Below, in pieces: positions 8,121 to 18,200 of a DNA stretch of 64,000 bases (the stretch's first letter is position 1; the number at the start of each line of letters is the position of its first letter). The notes beneath the pieces are model-generated. The model was given only the letters and a program-made list of their open reading frames with translations, was not told where the DNA came from and did no database searches. Source of the DNA: Salinisphaera orenii subsp. orenii MK-B5 (GTDB taxonomy: Bacteria > Pseudomonadota > Gammaproteobacteria > Nevskiales > Salinisphaeraceae); NCBI RefSeq assembly GCF_003788635.1, contig NZ_AYKH01000001.1, forward strand, positions 248,001 to 312,000, read 5' to 3'. The position numbers were made by a program, and so were the translations under genes.

Positions 8121-9605
8121 TTAGAACTCGACGCCAAGATTCACGCTTCCAGCGAGTACGCGATCATCCGCGAAGCTGCCGCCGTTGGGCAGTCCGCCGA
8201 GCAGACTGTTGCCGCTGAGCATGCCGACATCGTTCTCCTCCAGCATGCCGAGCGTCGCCCAGGTGCGCACCACCTCGTTGAGCTGATAGCTCGCCTGCAG
8301 GTCGTAGACCATGCTCGAGTCGCTCCCGCCGCCGGTCCCGGCGACGTCGGGCACATCGATATCGAGCACGCCCACGGCGCCGCGCAGGGCGAATTTCGGC
8401 GTGACGTCATAGCCGACGCTGCCGATGTAGAGGGACTGATCGTAGCCCTCGCGACCCAGATAGCCGCCCATGCGATACACGCTGGTCGGATTGGCGGTGG
8501 ACTCGGGGCTGGAGTTGATCAGGCTGGAGTAGGTATCGAAGCCGGAGGAGATCAGACCGCCATCACGCGCGCCCACGAACTGGGCCCGCAGCTGGAAGTC
8601 GTTCACATCCGCGCCGAGGCGGAAATAACCGGAAAGCGAATCCTCGGTGAAGTAGTCGCCATCCGCCGGCGTCTGATTCGCGTTGACGTTGCCGTTCTGG
8701 ATGTAATTCCCGCCGAAGGTCACGTCCAGCGGCCCGAGCGCACCCTGCATGTAGGGCGAGAAGATGTTGACGTTCGACAGCGCATAGACGTTGCGGACAG
8801 TGCCGACCGAGCCAGGCGCCAAGATCGGGTTGCCATCGGCATCGATGCCGGTGACCGCGGGCTCATCGTCCACGAGGTCGCCGTTGTAGCTGTTGAGGTA
8901 ATGCACCCAGAGCATGCCGAACGACCAGCCGCTGTCGCCCAGCGGCGCGACGAAGCCGGGAAAGATCTGGTCGCCGTTGTCCTCGTTGTAGAAGCTGTCG
9001 TTGTCCTGACGCCGATCGTAGCCGAGGATCAGGTCCACCCCGCCGAGCTTGGTCAGGAACAGCGCACGGTCACGCCGATCGTCGCAGACGAGAAAGCAGT
9101 TGTTCCAGTTGCTTTCCTGGCGGCCGACGCGGAGCAGGCCGAAGCTGAAGGGAATCTGCACGAAGCCCAGGTCCAGGCGCACGTTGTCGCCGTTATTATC
9201 GGTGTTGAACGCCTGGCTGCTGGTGGTGGTGTAGTTGCGGGCGTCGCCGCTCCAGCGGTCGCCGGCGAGTTCGACGCGGGTATGCACCTCGACGCCGGAC
9301 TCCTCGTGCTTGAAATCGGCGTTGACGCGCAGGTAGTGCGCGAAGCCGTTGTCGTTCTTGTCCGGATCGGTCTGGTCGTCCAGCCGCTGGCCGTCCGCCG
9401 TGGTCGGCGCCGCCTGCGCGAACGAGTCGGACTCCACGTAGAAACCGGTCGCCCGGTAGTCGACGCCGAAGTCGGTCTGGATCTCGGCCTGGGCCACGGG
9501 CACGGCGGCCATGGCCAGCAGCGTCGCCGCCAAGCCGTTGCGGGCCAGCCGCGCGCCGTCGAACTGGCGATCGCGCGACACGATACGCCTGGTTGCATTA
9601 GTCAT
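8121..9605 (-). CDS. Outer-membrane beta-barrel protein (porin-like)
   Basis: A 494-residue protein with a signal peptide ending AVPVAQA-E (about residue 40), then alternating amphipathic strands separated by Asp/Asn-rich loops (for example residues DQTDPDKNDNG), and a C-terminal strand ending NLGVEF. A final Phe preceded by alternating hydrophobics is the Bam recognition signal of outer-membrane barrels. Two close Cys (NNCFLVCDD) probably make a loop disulphide. The size fits a 16-18-stranded porin or an alginate/OprD-like channel, but no specific family can be assigned by eye. GGAGGGG lies before the ATG. Substrate unknown. Confidence 0.8.
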   Translation of the reverse strand: MTNATRRIVSRDRQFDGARLARNGLAATLLAMAAVPVAQAEIQTDFGVDYRATGFYVESDSFAQAAPTTADGQRLDDQTDPDKNDNGFAHYLRVNADFKHEESGVEVHTRVELAGDRWSGDARNYTTTSSQAFNTDNNGDNVRLDLGFVQIPFSFGLLRVGRQESNWNNCFLVCDDRRDRALFLTKLGGVDLILGYDRRQDNDSFYNEDNGDQIFPGFVAPLGDSGWSFGMLWVHYLNSYNGDLVDDEPAVTGIDADGNPILAPGSVGTVRNVYALSNVNIFSPYMQGALGPLDVTFGGNYIQNGNVNANQTPADGDYFTEDSLSGYFRLGADVNDFQLRAQFVGARDGGLISSGFDTYSSLINSSPESTANPTSVYRMGGYLGREGYDQSLYIGSVGYDVTPKFALRGAVGVLDIDVPDVAGTGGGSDSSMVYDLQASYQLNEVVRTWATLGMLEENDVGMLSGNSLLGGLPNGGSFADDRVLAGSVNLGVEF

Positions 9606-10214
9606 CGTCTGTATCCCCTCCGGTCTCGCGGCGATGCCGCCTTGTTATGTCGGGTTGTCCGCGCCCCGCACAGCGGGGTCGCAAGCGCCGTGTGCGGCGA
9701 TTGCGGATCGGCGTACCCTCGAACCGAACCGCGCCCGGCCGTGGGACGGGCGGATACATCGCTGCACCGTGCGGCGATCCGCTCCTGATCGAATCGCCAC
9801 TCCCTGTTTAGGGCATTTGCGCCGGCACCGCAACGATTTTTCGACACACTGTTTCACTTTTCCGACTAAGGTCTAAAGCGCGTCGCAGTCGCAACAGGAA
9901 ACGGCAATCCCGCCACGCGGGCACCGCCGGGGGCCGTATATGCAAAAAAGCGTTTCGCAAACCGTACGATAGCGCGCCCGCGGGGTGTCCTGCGCACGGC
10001 CGCCCCCCGCCGCTCACACGCACGCGTATCGAGGCCCGCCGAGTCCCGCCACGCCGCGAATCGGCCTGCCGCGCCCGCAGTCGCGCGGCATGCGCAGACC
10101 CGCCGACGCCGATCGCAGGCGATTCCGCCACCAGACCCACCGGCTCGCAACATGACCCGGCACCCGCGCTAGACTCGGGCCTCGCCGCGGCCGCTGCCAT
10201 CGATACAGTTCGTC
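9606..10214. other. Intergenic region between divergent genes
   Basis: About 600 bases with no supported reading frame. It must hold the promoters of the minus-strand barrel gene and the plus-strand recC. The AT-richest part, 9826-9875, is the likeliest promoter area, but no clear -35/-10 pair stands out. Confidence 0.5.
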
Positions 10215-13200
10215 ATGTTCTATCTCTATCACCACAACGATCTGGGTCGGCTGGCCGAGCTGCTCGGGGCCCTGCGCCTGGCGCGCCCGGCCTCGCCGCT
10301 GGCCACCGATACGCTGCTCGCGCCCAATCAGGGCATCGGCCGCTGGCTGGCGATCCAACTCGCCGAAAGCGAGGGTATCGCCGCCAATCTGGATGTCGAG
10401 CTGCCCGGCGGCTGGATCTGGAAACTGCTGCGCGAGGTCGAGCCGGCCGCGCCGCGCGGCCAGCACTTCGAGGCGGACTGCCTGCCCTGGCATCTGTATG
10501 CCGCGCTGCCCGCGATGGCGCGCGAGATTCCGGCCGTCGCCGACTATCTCGGCGAACCGGTCGACGAAGTGCGCCGCTACCAGCTCGCGCGCCAGCTCGC
10601 CGACGTGTTCGACAAGTACCTCGTCTATCGCGCCGACATGCTCGCGCGCTGGGAGGCCGGCGACACGCCCGCCACGAATCCGGGTCGCTGGCAGGCCCAG
10701 GTCTGGCGCTGGCTCACCCAGCCACAGCGCCTGGGGCGTACCCATCGCGCCCGCGTGCTCACCGACTTCATCCAGCGCCTGTCGCACGACACCGCCCTGC
10801 AGGCGCGCGTGACCGCCTGGTGCCCCGCCCAGTTGTACTGCTTCGGGCTGGTCGCGCTCGCGCCCGATCACCTGCGCCTGCTGTATGCGCTGGCCGAGCA
10901 TATCGACGTGCATTTCCTGCTGCCGAACCCGAGCGAGGCCTACTGGGGCGACATCACGGCCGGGCGCCTGAGCCTCGAGCTGCCCGCGTCGGAAGACGCC
11001 GACGCGAATGCCCTGCTGCCAGGCGAAGCCGCGGTCGAAGCCGGCCACCCGCTGCTCGGCGCGCTCGGACGCATGGCCCGCGACACCCTGCGCGTGCTCT
11101 ATTCCGACGAGTTCACCGGCATGATCGAGCCCGAACTCGGCGCGCTCATGGCCTACGACATCCCCGCCCGCGACACCCTGCTGCACCGCATCCAGGCCGA
11201 TATCGTCGAGCTCGACTGCAGCGACCCGCCCCAGGGCATGGCCGACGACGACACCTCGCTGGAGGTGCACGCCTGCCACAGCCCGCTGCGCGAGATTCAG
11301 GTCCTGCAGGATCAGCTCCTCGACCGGCTGGCCGCGGACGACCGGCGCGTCGCCGCCGGCGAGATCGCGGCCGACGAGCGCCTCGCCCCGCGCGACATCA
11401 TCGTGATGCTGCCGGACGTCGCCGCCTACGCGCCGGCGATCGAGGCCGTGTTCGGCGGCGCGCCGGCCGATCGCTACCTGCCGTTCGGCCTCGCCGACCG
11501 CGCGCGCTCGGCTGCGCACCCGATCGTGACCTGCGTCACGGCCCTGCTCGATCTGCCGCTGTGGCGCTGGGAGGCGAGCGCGCTGCTCGACCTGCTCGCC
11601 GTGCCCGCGGTCATGCGTCGTTTCGGCCTGTCCGCAGGCGAGCTGGACGCGATCACCGACTGGGTCGGCGCCGCCGGCATCCGCTGGGGGCGCAACGCGC
11701 GCCACCGCGCCGATCTCGGCGCCGGCGCCTTCGAGCAGAACAGCTGGCGCTTCGGCCTGGACCGGCTGCTGCTCGGCGTGGCCCAGGCCGACGACGAAAC
11801 GCTGACCGACGGCGTCGCGCCCTGGTCGGACCTGGAAGGCGGCATCACCGCCGCGCTCGGCAAGCTCTGGCGCTTCGAGCAGACCCTGGCGGAGACCGCC
11901 GATACGCTCGCACAGGCGGCCGAGCCCGGCGTCTGGCAGACGCGGCTCAACCAGCTCGTCGATCGGCTCGTGGCACCCGCGCCGGACGCGCCCGACGAGC
12001 AGCGCGCCGTCGACGGCCTGCGCAAGCTGTTCGCCCAGTTCGAGGCCGCAGAAAGCTGCACCAGCGAGATCCCGCTCAGCCCGGCGCGCGATACGGACCC
12101 GACGCGACCGGACCGCACGATCTCCTGGGCCGCGGTGCGCGACATGCTGCGCGCCTCACTGGAAACCGCCAGCGAGCGTCAGCCGTTTCTGGCCGGCGGT
12201 ATCACCTTCTGCGGCATGGTGCCGCTGCGCGCGGTGCCGTTTCGCATGGTCTGCGTGCTGGGCATGAACGACGACGCCTTTCCCCGCCAGGACCACGGGC
12301 GCGCGTTCAACGTGATGTTCCAGAACCCGCGCCTGGGCGATCGCAATATCCGCGACGACGACCGCCTGCTGTTCCTGCAGGCGCTGACCGCCGCGCGCGA
12401 CGTCTTCTATATCAGCCATATCGGCCAGGACGTTCACACCGGCGAGGCGCTGCCGCCCTCGCCGATCGTCGGCGAGACGCTGGAATTCATCCATCGCCAT
12501 TATTTTCGCGACTGGGACAGCAAGGCCTTTCGCCGCCGGCTCATCCACGAGCAGCCGATGCAGCCGTTCTCGGTGCGCTATTTCTCGCCGGTCGAGCCCG
12601 ACCCCCGCGTGTTCACCTTCGCCGGCGACTGGCGCGATGCCACCCGCGCGGCGGTCGGCGCCCGCGCGCAGCGCACGCCGCTGCTCGACGACAGCCGCGC
12701 ACCTCGGCACGAGGCCATCGAAGCGATCGATCTCGACGGCCTCAAGCGCTTCTTCGACCACCCGCCGCGGGCGTTCTTTCGCGAACGCGTGAAGCTCGAT
12801 CTGGAGATCGAGGACCGCCGCGTCGACGACGCCGAACCGATCGCGCTCGACCCGCTGGCGGCATCCGCCCTCCGCCAGCGCCTGTTTGACAGCGCCCGAG
12901 CCGCCGAGCATGCCGAGATCGACCCCGCGCCCAGCGATCTCGAACGCGCCCGCGGTACCCTGCCCCCGGCGCCGCTGGCCGACCCCAACTACGCCGCCGA
13001 AGCCGAGGCCGTGAACGCCCTGCTGCCGATCGCGCAGGCCTGGCAGGCCGAGGGGACGCCGGACACGGTCGACATCCAGCTCGACGATATCGCCGGGCTG
13101 CGGGTGACCGGGCGCGTCGGCCAGCTCTGGCCGGGCGCGCTGCGGCGCCTGCGCACCGGCAAGCTCAAGGCGCGATTCCGGCTGCGCTACTGGATCGACT

Positions 13201-13640
13201 ATCTCGCCGTGGTCGCCGCCGGCCACGACGTGACGCTGGAGCTGGCCGGCTTTTCGCCCAAGCCGAAGGACATGTCGCTCGCCCGCTACGTCGCGGCCGT
13301 GGACGCGGCCACGGCGCGCGCCGAACTCGCCGAGCTCGTACGCCTGTATCTCGCCGGCCAGGAACAGCCGCTGGCCTATCACCCGGACCTGGACGACGCC
13401 TACGATCCGGAGCAGAACAAGGCCTTCGAGAACGTCTCCTTCCGCTTCAAGCCCGGCGCGCACGTGCCGCACCACCTCACGCGCGATCCCTATTTCGCGC
13501 TGCTGCTCGGCGACGCCGACGCCCCACTGGGCGACAACGAAACCGACAGCCCCTTCATCCAGGCGATCGAGGCGGTCTCCGGGCCGATGAACGCCCACCT
13601 GTGCCCGCCGCCGGATGACCCGGCCGCGGCCAAGGGCTGA
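10215..13640 (+). CDS. recC: RecBCD exonuclease V, gamma subunit
   Basis: An 1141-residue protein, close to E. coli RecC (1122). It opens with MFYLYHHNDLGRLAELL and has LLAPNQGIGRWL and GGWIWKLLRE, all characteristic of RecC. RecC is a helicase-like but inactive subunit that recognises Chi, splits the duplex and channels strands to RecB and RecD in double-strand break repair and in degradation of foreign linear DNA. Central residues ITFCGMVPLRAVPFR and MNDDAFPRQD also match the family. It is the first gene of a recC-(EEP)-recB-recD cluster on the same strand. Confidence 0.95.
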   Translation: MFYLYHHNDLGRLAELLGALRLARPASPLATDTLLAPNQGIGRWLAIQLAESEGIAANLDVELPGGWIWKLLREVEPAAPRGQHFEADCLPWHLYAALPAMAREIPAVADYLGEPVDEVRRYQLARQLADVFDKYLVYRADMLARWEAGDTPATNPGRWQAQVWRWLTQPQRLGRTHRARVLTDFIQRLSHDTALQARVTAWCPAQLYCFGLVALAPDHLRLLYALAEHIDVHFLLPNPSEAYWGDITAGRLSLELPASEDADANALLPGEAAVEAGHPLLGALGRMARDTLRVLYSDEFTGMIEPELGALMAYDIPARDTLLHRIQADIVELDCSDPPQGMADDDTSLEVHACHSPLREIQVLQDQLLDRLAADDRRVAAGEIAADERLAPRDIIVMLPDVAAYAPAIEAVFGGAPADRYLPFGLADRARSAAHPIVTCVTALLDLPLWRWEASALLDLLAVPAVMRRFGLSAGELDAITDWVGAAGIRWGRNARHRADLGAGAFEQNSWRFGLDRLLLGVAQADDETLTDGVAPWSDLEGGITAALGKLWRFEQTLAETADTLAQAAEPGVWQTRLNQLVDRLVAPAPDAPDEQRAVDGLRKLFAQFEAAESCTSEIPLSPARDTDPTRPDRTISWAAVRDMLRASLETASERQPFLAGGITFCGMVPLRAVPFRMVCVLGMNDDAFPRQDHGRAFNVMFQNPRLGDRNIRDDDRLLFLQALTAARDVFYISHIGQDVHTGEALPPSPIVGETLEFIHRHYFRDWDSKAFRRRLIHEQPMQPFSVRYFSPVEPDPRVFTFAGDWRDATRAAVGARAQRTPLLDDSRAPRHEAIEAIDLDGLKRFFDHPPRAFFRERVKLDLEIEDRRVDDAEPIALDPLAASALRQRLFDSARAAEHAEIDPAPSDLERARGTLPPAPLADPNYAAEAEAVNALLPIAQAWQAEGTPDTVDIQLDDIAGLRVTGRVGQLWPGALRRLRTGKLKARFRLRYWIDYLAVVAAGHDVTLELAGFSPKPKDMSLARYVAAVDAATARAELAELVRLYLAGQEQPLAYHPDLDDAYDPEQNKAFENVSFRFKPGAHVPHHLTRDPYFALLLGDADAPLGDNETDSPFIQAIEAVSGPMNAHLCPPPDDPAAAKG

Positions 13641-13986
13641 CCGGCACGGCGGCGTCCGCCCGCGCCGCCTCGCCGCCGAACGCCGCTGCCATGACATCGC
13701 CTCCGGCGCCGATGGGAGCGCCCGGAACACGGCGGGCCACGGGCGTGGCTACGGCGCGTCACGCAACGCTGCCCGGCGCCCGCTCGGTCGCAGCGAGCGG
13801 GTGCGGGCCGCGTCGATACGTGGATCGCACGGGCGTCCGACCGCGCCTGACGCTCGCCCCTGCTCGGGCGAGATCGACAGGCCACTTTGCAAGGCCGCGC
13901 GAAGGCGCTAGTTTGCGCCGCTGATCATTCACCGCGCCCGCCGCCGGAAGGCGGCGCAACGCACCGTAAGGACCCGGGACCGCCGC
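13641..13986. other. Intergenic region after recC
   Basis: About 350 GC-rich bases with no supported gene and no clear terminator. The next start has ACCGTAAGGACC ahead of it. Confidence 0.5.
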
Positions 13987-15072
13987 ATGCGACTGTTCCT
14001 GTTCATTCTCGTTGTCCTGGCCGGGCTGACGCTATGCGGCGCCAGCCTGCTCCCGCTGATCGACAGCGACCGCTGGTGGGTGCGCTTCGCCGATTTTCCG
14101 CGTCTGCAGCTGGCGATCCTTCTCGGCGCGCTCGTTCTCGTCTCCATGACCTTTCTGCGGCGTTACCCGAAGACGGCGGCCAGCCTGATCGTGGCCATGC
14201 TGATCGTGATCGTGCATCACGCCGTCGTGCTCTGGCCCTATCGGCCGACCGGCAGCCGCTTGGCGCAGCAGAACTGTCCGAGCGAGGGGCGGCTGTCGGT
14301 GATGGTCGCCAACGTGCAGCTCAGCAACAATCCGAACGGCCGCCTGCTCGAACAGGTTCACCGGGCGCGGCCGGACGTGCTCCTGATCCTGGAGGCCAAC
14401 GACGACTGGACCGAAGCGCTCGCGCCACTGGCCGAGACCATGCCCCACCGGCAAATCCACACCACGGGCTCGTACTTCGGCATCGCGCTCTACTCGCGCC
14501 TGCCGCTGGTCTCGCCCGAGGTGCGCTATCTGGCCGGGCAGAACACCCCGCAGATCGTCACCGGGCTGGAGCTGCGCACGGGCGAGGTGGTGGATTTTCT
14601 CGGCGTGCATCCGCGCCCGCCGCATCCCTCGCAGTCCGCGCTCGGGCGCGACGCGGTGCTGCTCAAGGCCGGCCTGCTGCTGCGCGACGCCGACCGCCCC
14701 GGCGTGATCGCGGGCGATCTGAACGCCACGCCGTGGGAGAGCGCGGTCGGCGACATGCAGCGTCTCGCGCGGCTGGTCGACCCGCGGGCGGGCTACGGTT
14801 ACCTGCCCACCTACGACGCCAATTCCTGGTGGATGGCCTGGCCGCTGGATCATGTGTTCTACGAAAGCGGCTTCGCGGCCACGCGACTGGCGCTGGGCGA
14901 GCGCTTCGGCTCCGATCACTATCCCTATATCGCCCGCCTGTGTCGCGTCGAACCCGGCCGCAGCGACCCGCCGGGCACCGCCGATCCGAAGCTCGTCGAG
15001 CAGGCGCGCAGCGTCATTCAGCGGGCGCGTCGCCAGGCGGACAAGCAGCGCGCGGACGACGGCGCGGGCTGA
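13987..15072 (+). CDS. Membrane-anchored endonuclease/exonuclease/phosphatase (EEP) family protein
   Basis: A 361-residue protein with three N-terminal membrane helices (about 3-22, 40-57 and 62-80) followed by an EEP domain. Catalytic motifs of this Mg-dependent superfamily are visible: NVQLSNN, ILEAND (metal-binding Glu), VHPRPPHP, GDLNATPW (about 243-250), DHVFY (about 287) and GSDHYPYIA (about 308). The membrane form with the catalytic domain outside is typical of proteins annotated endonuclease/exonuclease/phosphatase whose substrate (DNA, phosphoinositide or sphingolipid headgroup) is mostly unknown. It sits between recC and recB, an unusual place. The C-terminus is Arg/Lys/Gln-rich and probably disordered. 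Confidence 0.85.
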   Translation: MRLFLFILVVLAGLTLCGASLLPLIDSDRWWVRFADFPRLQLAILLGALVLVSMTFLRRYPKTAASLIVAMLIVIVHHAVVLWPYRPTGSRLAQQNCPSEGRLSVMVANVQLSNNPNGRLLEQVHRARPDVLLILEANDDWTEALAPLAETMPHRQIHTTGSYFGIALYSRLPLVSPEVRYLAGQNTPQIVTGLELRTGEVVDFLGVHPRPPHPSQSALGRDAVLLKAGLLLRDADRPGVIAGDLNATPWESAVGDMQRLARLVDPRAGYGYLPTYDANSWWMAWPLDHVFYESGFAATRLALGERFGSDHYPYIARLCRVEPGRSDPPGTADPKLVEQARSVIQRARRQADKQRADDGAG

Positions 15073-15277
15073 TCCGCACCGGGCGCCGGGTCGCGAACTG
15101 ACCCGAGCGCCGCGCTAGACTGGCGGCCACGCGTACGCCAGCGATCGACACGATGCCCTGCAGCCAACCCGCTCCATTGCTCCAGCCTCCGGTCGTGCCC
15201 GCCCGTCGCGCCGGAGGCCGTTCGACAGTCCGACCGACTCGCGACGGCGCCTCGTCCGCGCCCGTGGTCCGTTCCGC

Positions 15278-18200
15278 ATGAGCGACGCGCCGCACAACCG
15301 CGACTTCGACACCGCCACCCTGCCGCTGCGCGGGCTGCGGCTGATCGAGGCGAGCGCGGGCACCGGCAAGACCTTCAGCCTCGCCGGGCTTTATCTGCGC
15401 CTGATCGTCGAACAGGGCGCGAGCGTGCGCGACATCCTGGTGATGACCTTCACCCGCGCGGCCACCCAGGAACTGCGCGAACGCATCCGCGCGCGCCTGG
15501 CCGACGCCGCGCGCATCGCCCACGCGCCCGAACACGCCCGCCCCGGCAACGCCGAGCACGCCTTCACCGTGCGCATCCTCGCGCACAGCGACGAAGCGCG
15601 CGCGGCGCTGGCGCGCCGGCTGGCCGACGCCGCCGCCCGCGTGGACGAGGCGACGATCGTCACCATCCACGGCTTCGCCCAGCGTGCCGCCACCGAGAAC
15701 GCCTTCGAATCCGCGCTCGCCTTCGACCGCGGCGAGGCCATCGACGACCCCAGCGTCTACCGCCAGGCCGCGACCGACTACTGGCGCGAGCACGTCTTCG
15801 GCGCCGCCGAGGCCGGCGACGTGCTCGCCCTATGGCCGAACCCGAACGCGCTCTACGCCGAGATCGCGCCGGTGCTGGTCCGTCCGCACGTCCGGCTCGC
15901 GGGCATCGACCATACGCGTCTGGCCGAACTGCAGACCGAGCTCGCGCGCACCTGGCCGGGCAGCGCCGAGCCGCTGGCCGCGGCCCTTGCGGAGGCCTTC
16001 GCCGCCGACGCCCTGCTCAAGAGCGGCGCCCTCTACAGGGCGTTGAGCGCGGCCGACGACATCGCCGAGCTCGTCGCCGATCTCGATGCCCGCATCACAG
16101 CGGCCATCGCCCACGAGCGCGTGCCCGCGCTGCCCGGCTGGCTGGCCGCGCTCGCCGACCCCGCGCGCCAGTTCAAGAAGACGCCGAAAAGCGCGAAAGC
16201 CTACGCCGAGCCGCTGGCCGATCTCGCCGCACTGCCCGTACTCGCCGAGCTGCAGCCGCTGGCCCGGCTGGTTGCGATCGAGCGGGCGGTCGCGGCGGTG
16301 CGCAGCCTCGCCGCCGCGCGCAAGATCGAGCGCCGGCAATACAGCTTCGACGATCTGATCGCCGCCCTGCATGCCGCACTCACCGCGCCCGAGACCGGCG
16401 CGCGTCTGGCCGCCGCACTCCACGCGCGCTGGCCCTATGCGCTGGTCGACGAATTCCAGGACACCGATCCGCTGCAGTACGCCAGCCTGCAGCGCATCTA
16501 TCTGGAGGCGCCCGAGGGCGGGCCGCGCGAACACGGCGCGCTGCTGCTCATCGGCGATCCGAAACAGGCGATCTACGGCTTTCGCGGCGGCGATATCTAT
16601 GCCTATCTCGCCGCTGCCCGGGCCGCGGACGAGGCGCGCTATACGCTGACCACGAACTTTCGTTCCACCCAGGGCGTGCTCGACGTCATCGAAGCGCTCT
16701 ACAAGCTGCCCGAAGACAACCCCTTCCTGGTCGAGGCCATCGACTTCCCGCACGTCAAAGCCGGACGCACCGAGGGCGACCGGCGCCTGGTCGACGCCGA
16801 CGGCCGTGAGCTGCCCGCGCTCGACGTCTGGAACCTGCACGGCGGCAAGGCCAGCAAGGGCGAGGACCGCCCGCTGCTGATCGCGCATACGGTCGCCGCC
16901 ATCGGCCGGCTGCTGGACGGCGGCGCGCGGTGGCAACAGGCCGACGGCGGCCACGCGCCGCTCGCCCCGCGCGACATCGCGGTGCTGGTGAACAACAACT
17001 TCGAGGCCACCGCCCTGCAGGCCGAGCTCGCCCAGCACGGCATCATGGCCGTCTGCCAGCATCGGGATTCGGTGTTCGCCAGCGACGAGGCCGCCGATCT
17101 GCGTCTGATCCTGCGCGCCATTGCCCTGCCCGACGACGCCATGGCCGTACGCGCGGCCCAGCCGAGCGCACTGATCGGCAAGCGCCTCGCGGCGCTGATC
17201 GCACTCGCCGACGACGACCACGCCATGCAGCAGGCCATCGAGCGCTTCCACGCCCTGCACGAAAGCTGGCGCCGGCGCGGCGTGCTGAGCGCGCTGGAGG
17301 AGCTGTTCGTGGCCGCCGCCCCCGGCCTGCTCGCGCTCACCGACGGCGAGCGGCGCATGAGCAACTATCTGCAGCTCGGCGAGCTGCTGGCCACGGCCGA
17401 GGCCGAATGCTTCGGCATGGCCAGCGTCGTTCGCTGGCTGGACGACCATATCGCCGCCGCGGCCGACGGCACGAGCATGGCCGAGGACGCCAGCCAGCTG
17501 CGCCTGGAATCCGACGCGGATCTGGTGCGCATCACCACCGTGCACGCCGCCAAGGGCCTGCAGTACCCGATCGTGTTCATGCCGTTCGCGCTGTGGCTCG
17601 GCGCGCCCAGCTCGAAGAATCCGCCCGACAAGCCGCCGCTGATCTTTCACGACGACGCCGGGCGCGCGCGTATCGATCTCGTCGGCGACGACGAGGCGAA
17701 CAAGACGCAGGCCGTGCTCGAAGCCCGCTCCGAGGCCCTGCGCCTGCTCTATGTGGCCCTCACCCGCGCCGAGCAGGCGCTCGTGGTGGGCTGGCGCGAC
17801 GCGAAGGCCTCCCAGGACAGCGCGCTCGCCAACCTGCTCGCCCGCGACGGCGGCGCGGCCGACGACGCCCTCGCGCGGCTCGCGCAGGCGCATCCGGCCA
17901 CGATCGCGATCACGCCCGTGGACGCCGAGCAGACCGCACCGCGCACCGCGCGCCGCCAGCCGATGGCCGCGGATACGCTCGTCGACGCGCGCAGCGACCT
18001 GCCCGCGGGGCGCCCGCGCTGGTCCACCTACAGCTTCTCGCGTCTGGCCCATGCGCCGGCCGGCGCGAAGACGCCCGACCTGCCCGAACCGGGCGCCGAG
18101 GACGAACTCGCCACCGCCCCGGCCGAAGCCGCGCCCGCCGACGACGCCGGCGAACTACCACGCCTGGACGAACGCCTGGCCGGCGTGCGCTTTGGCTCGG

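Noticed and set aside
10014-13730. Long antisense frames opposite recC
   Set aside because: Arg/Gln/His/Val-rich text typical of high-GC antisense shadows; recC explains the region.
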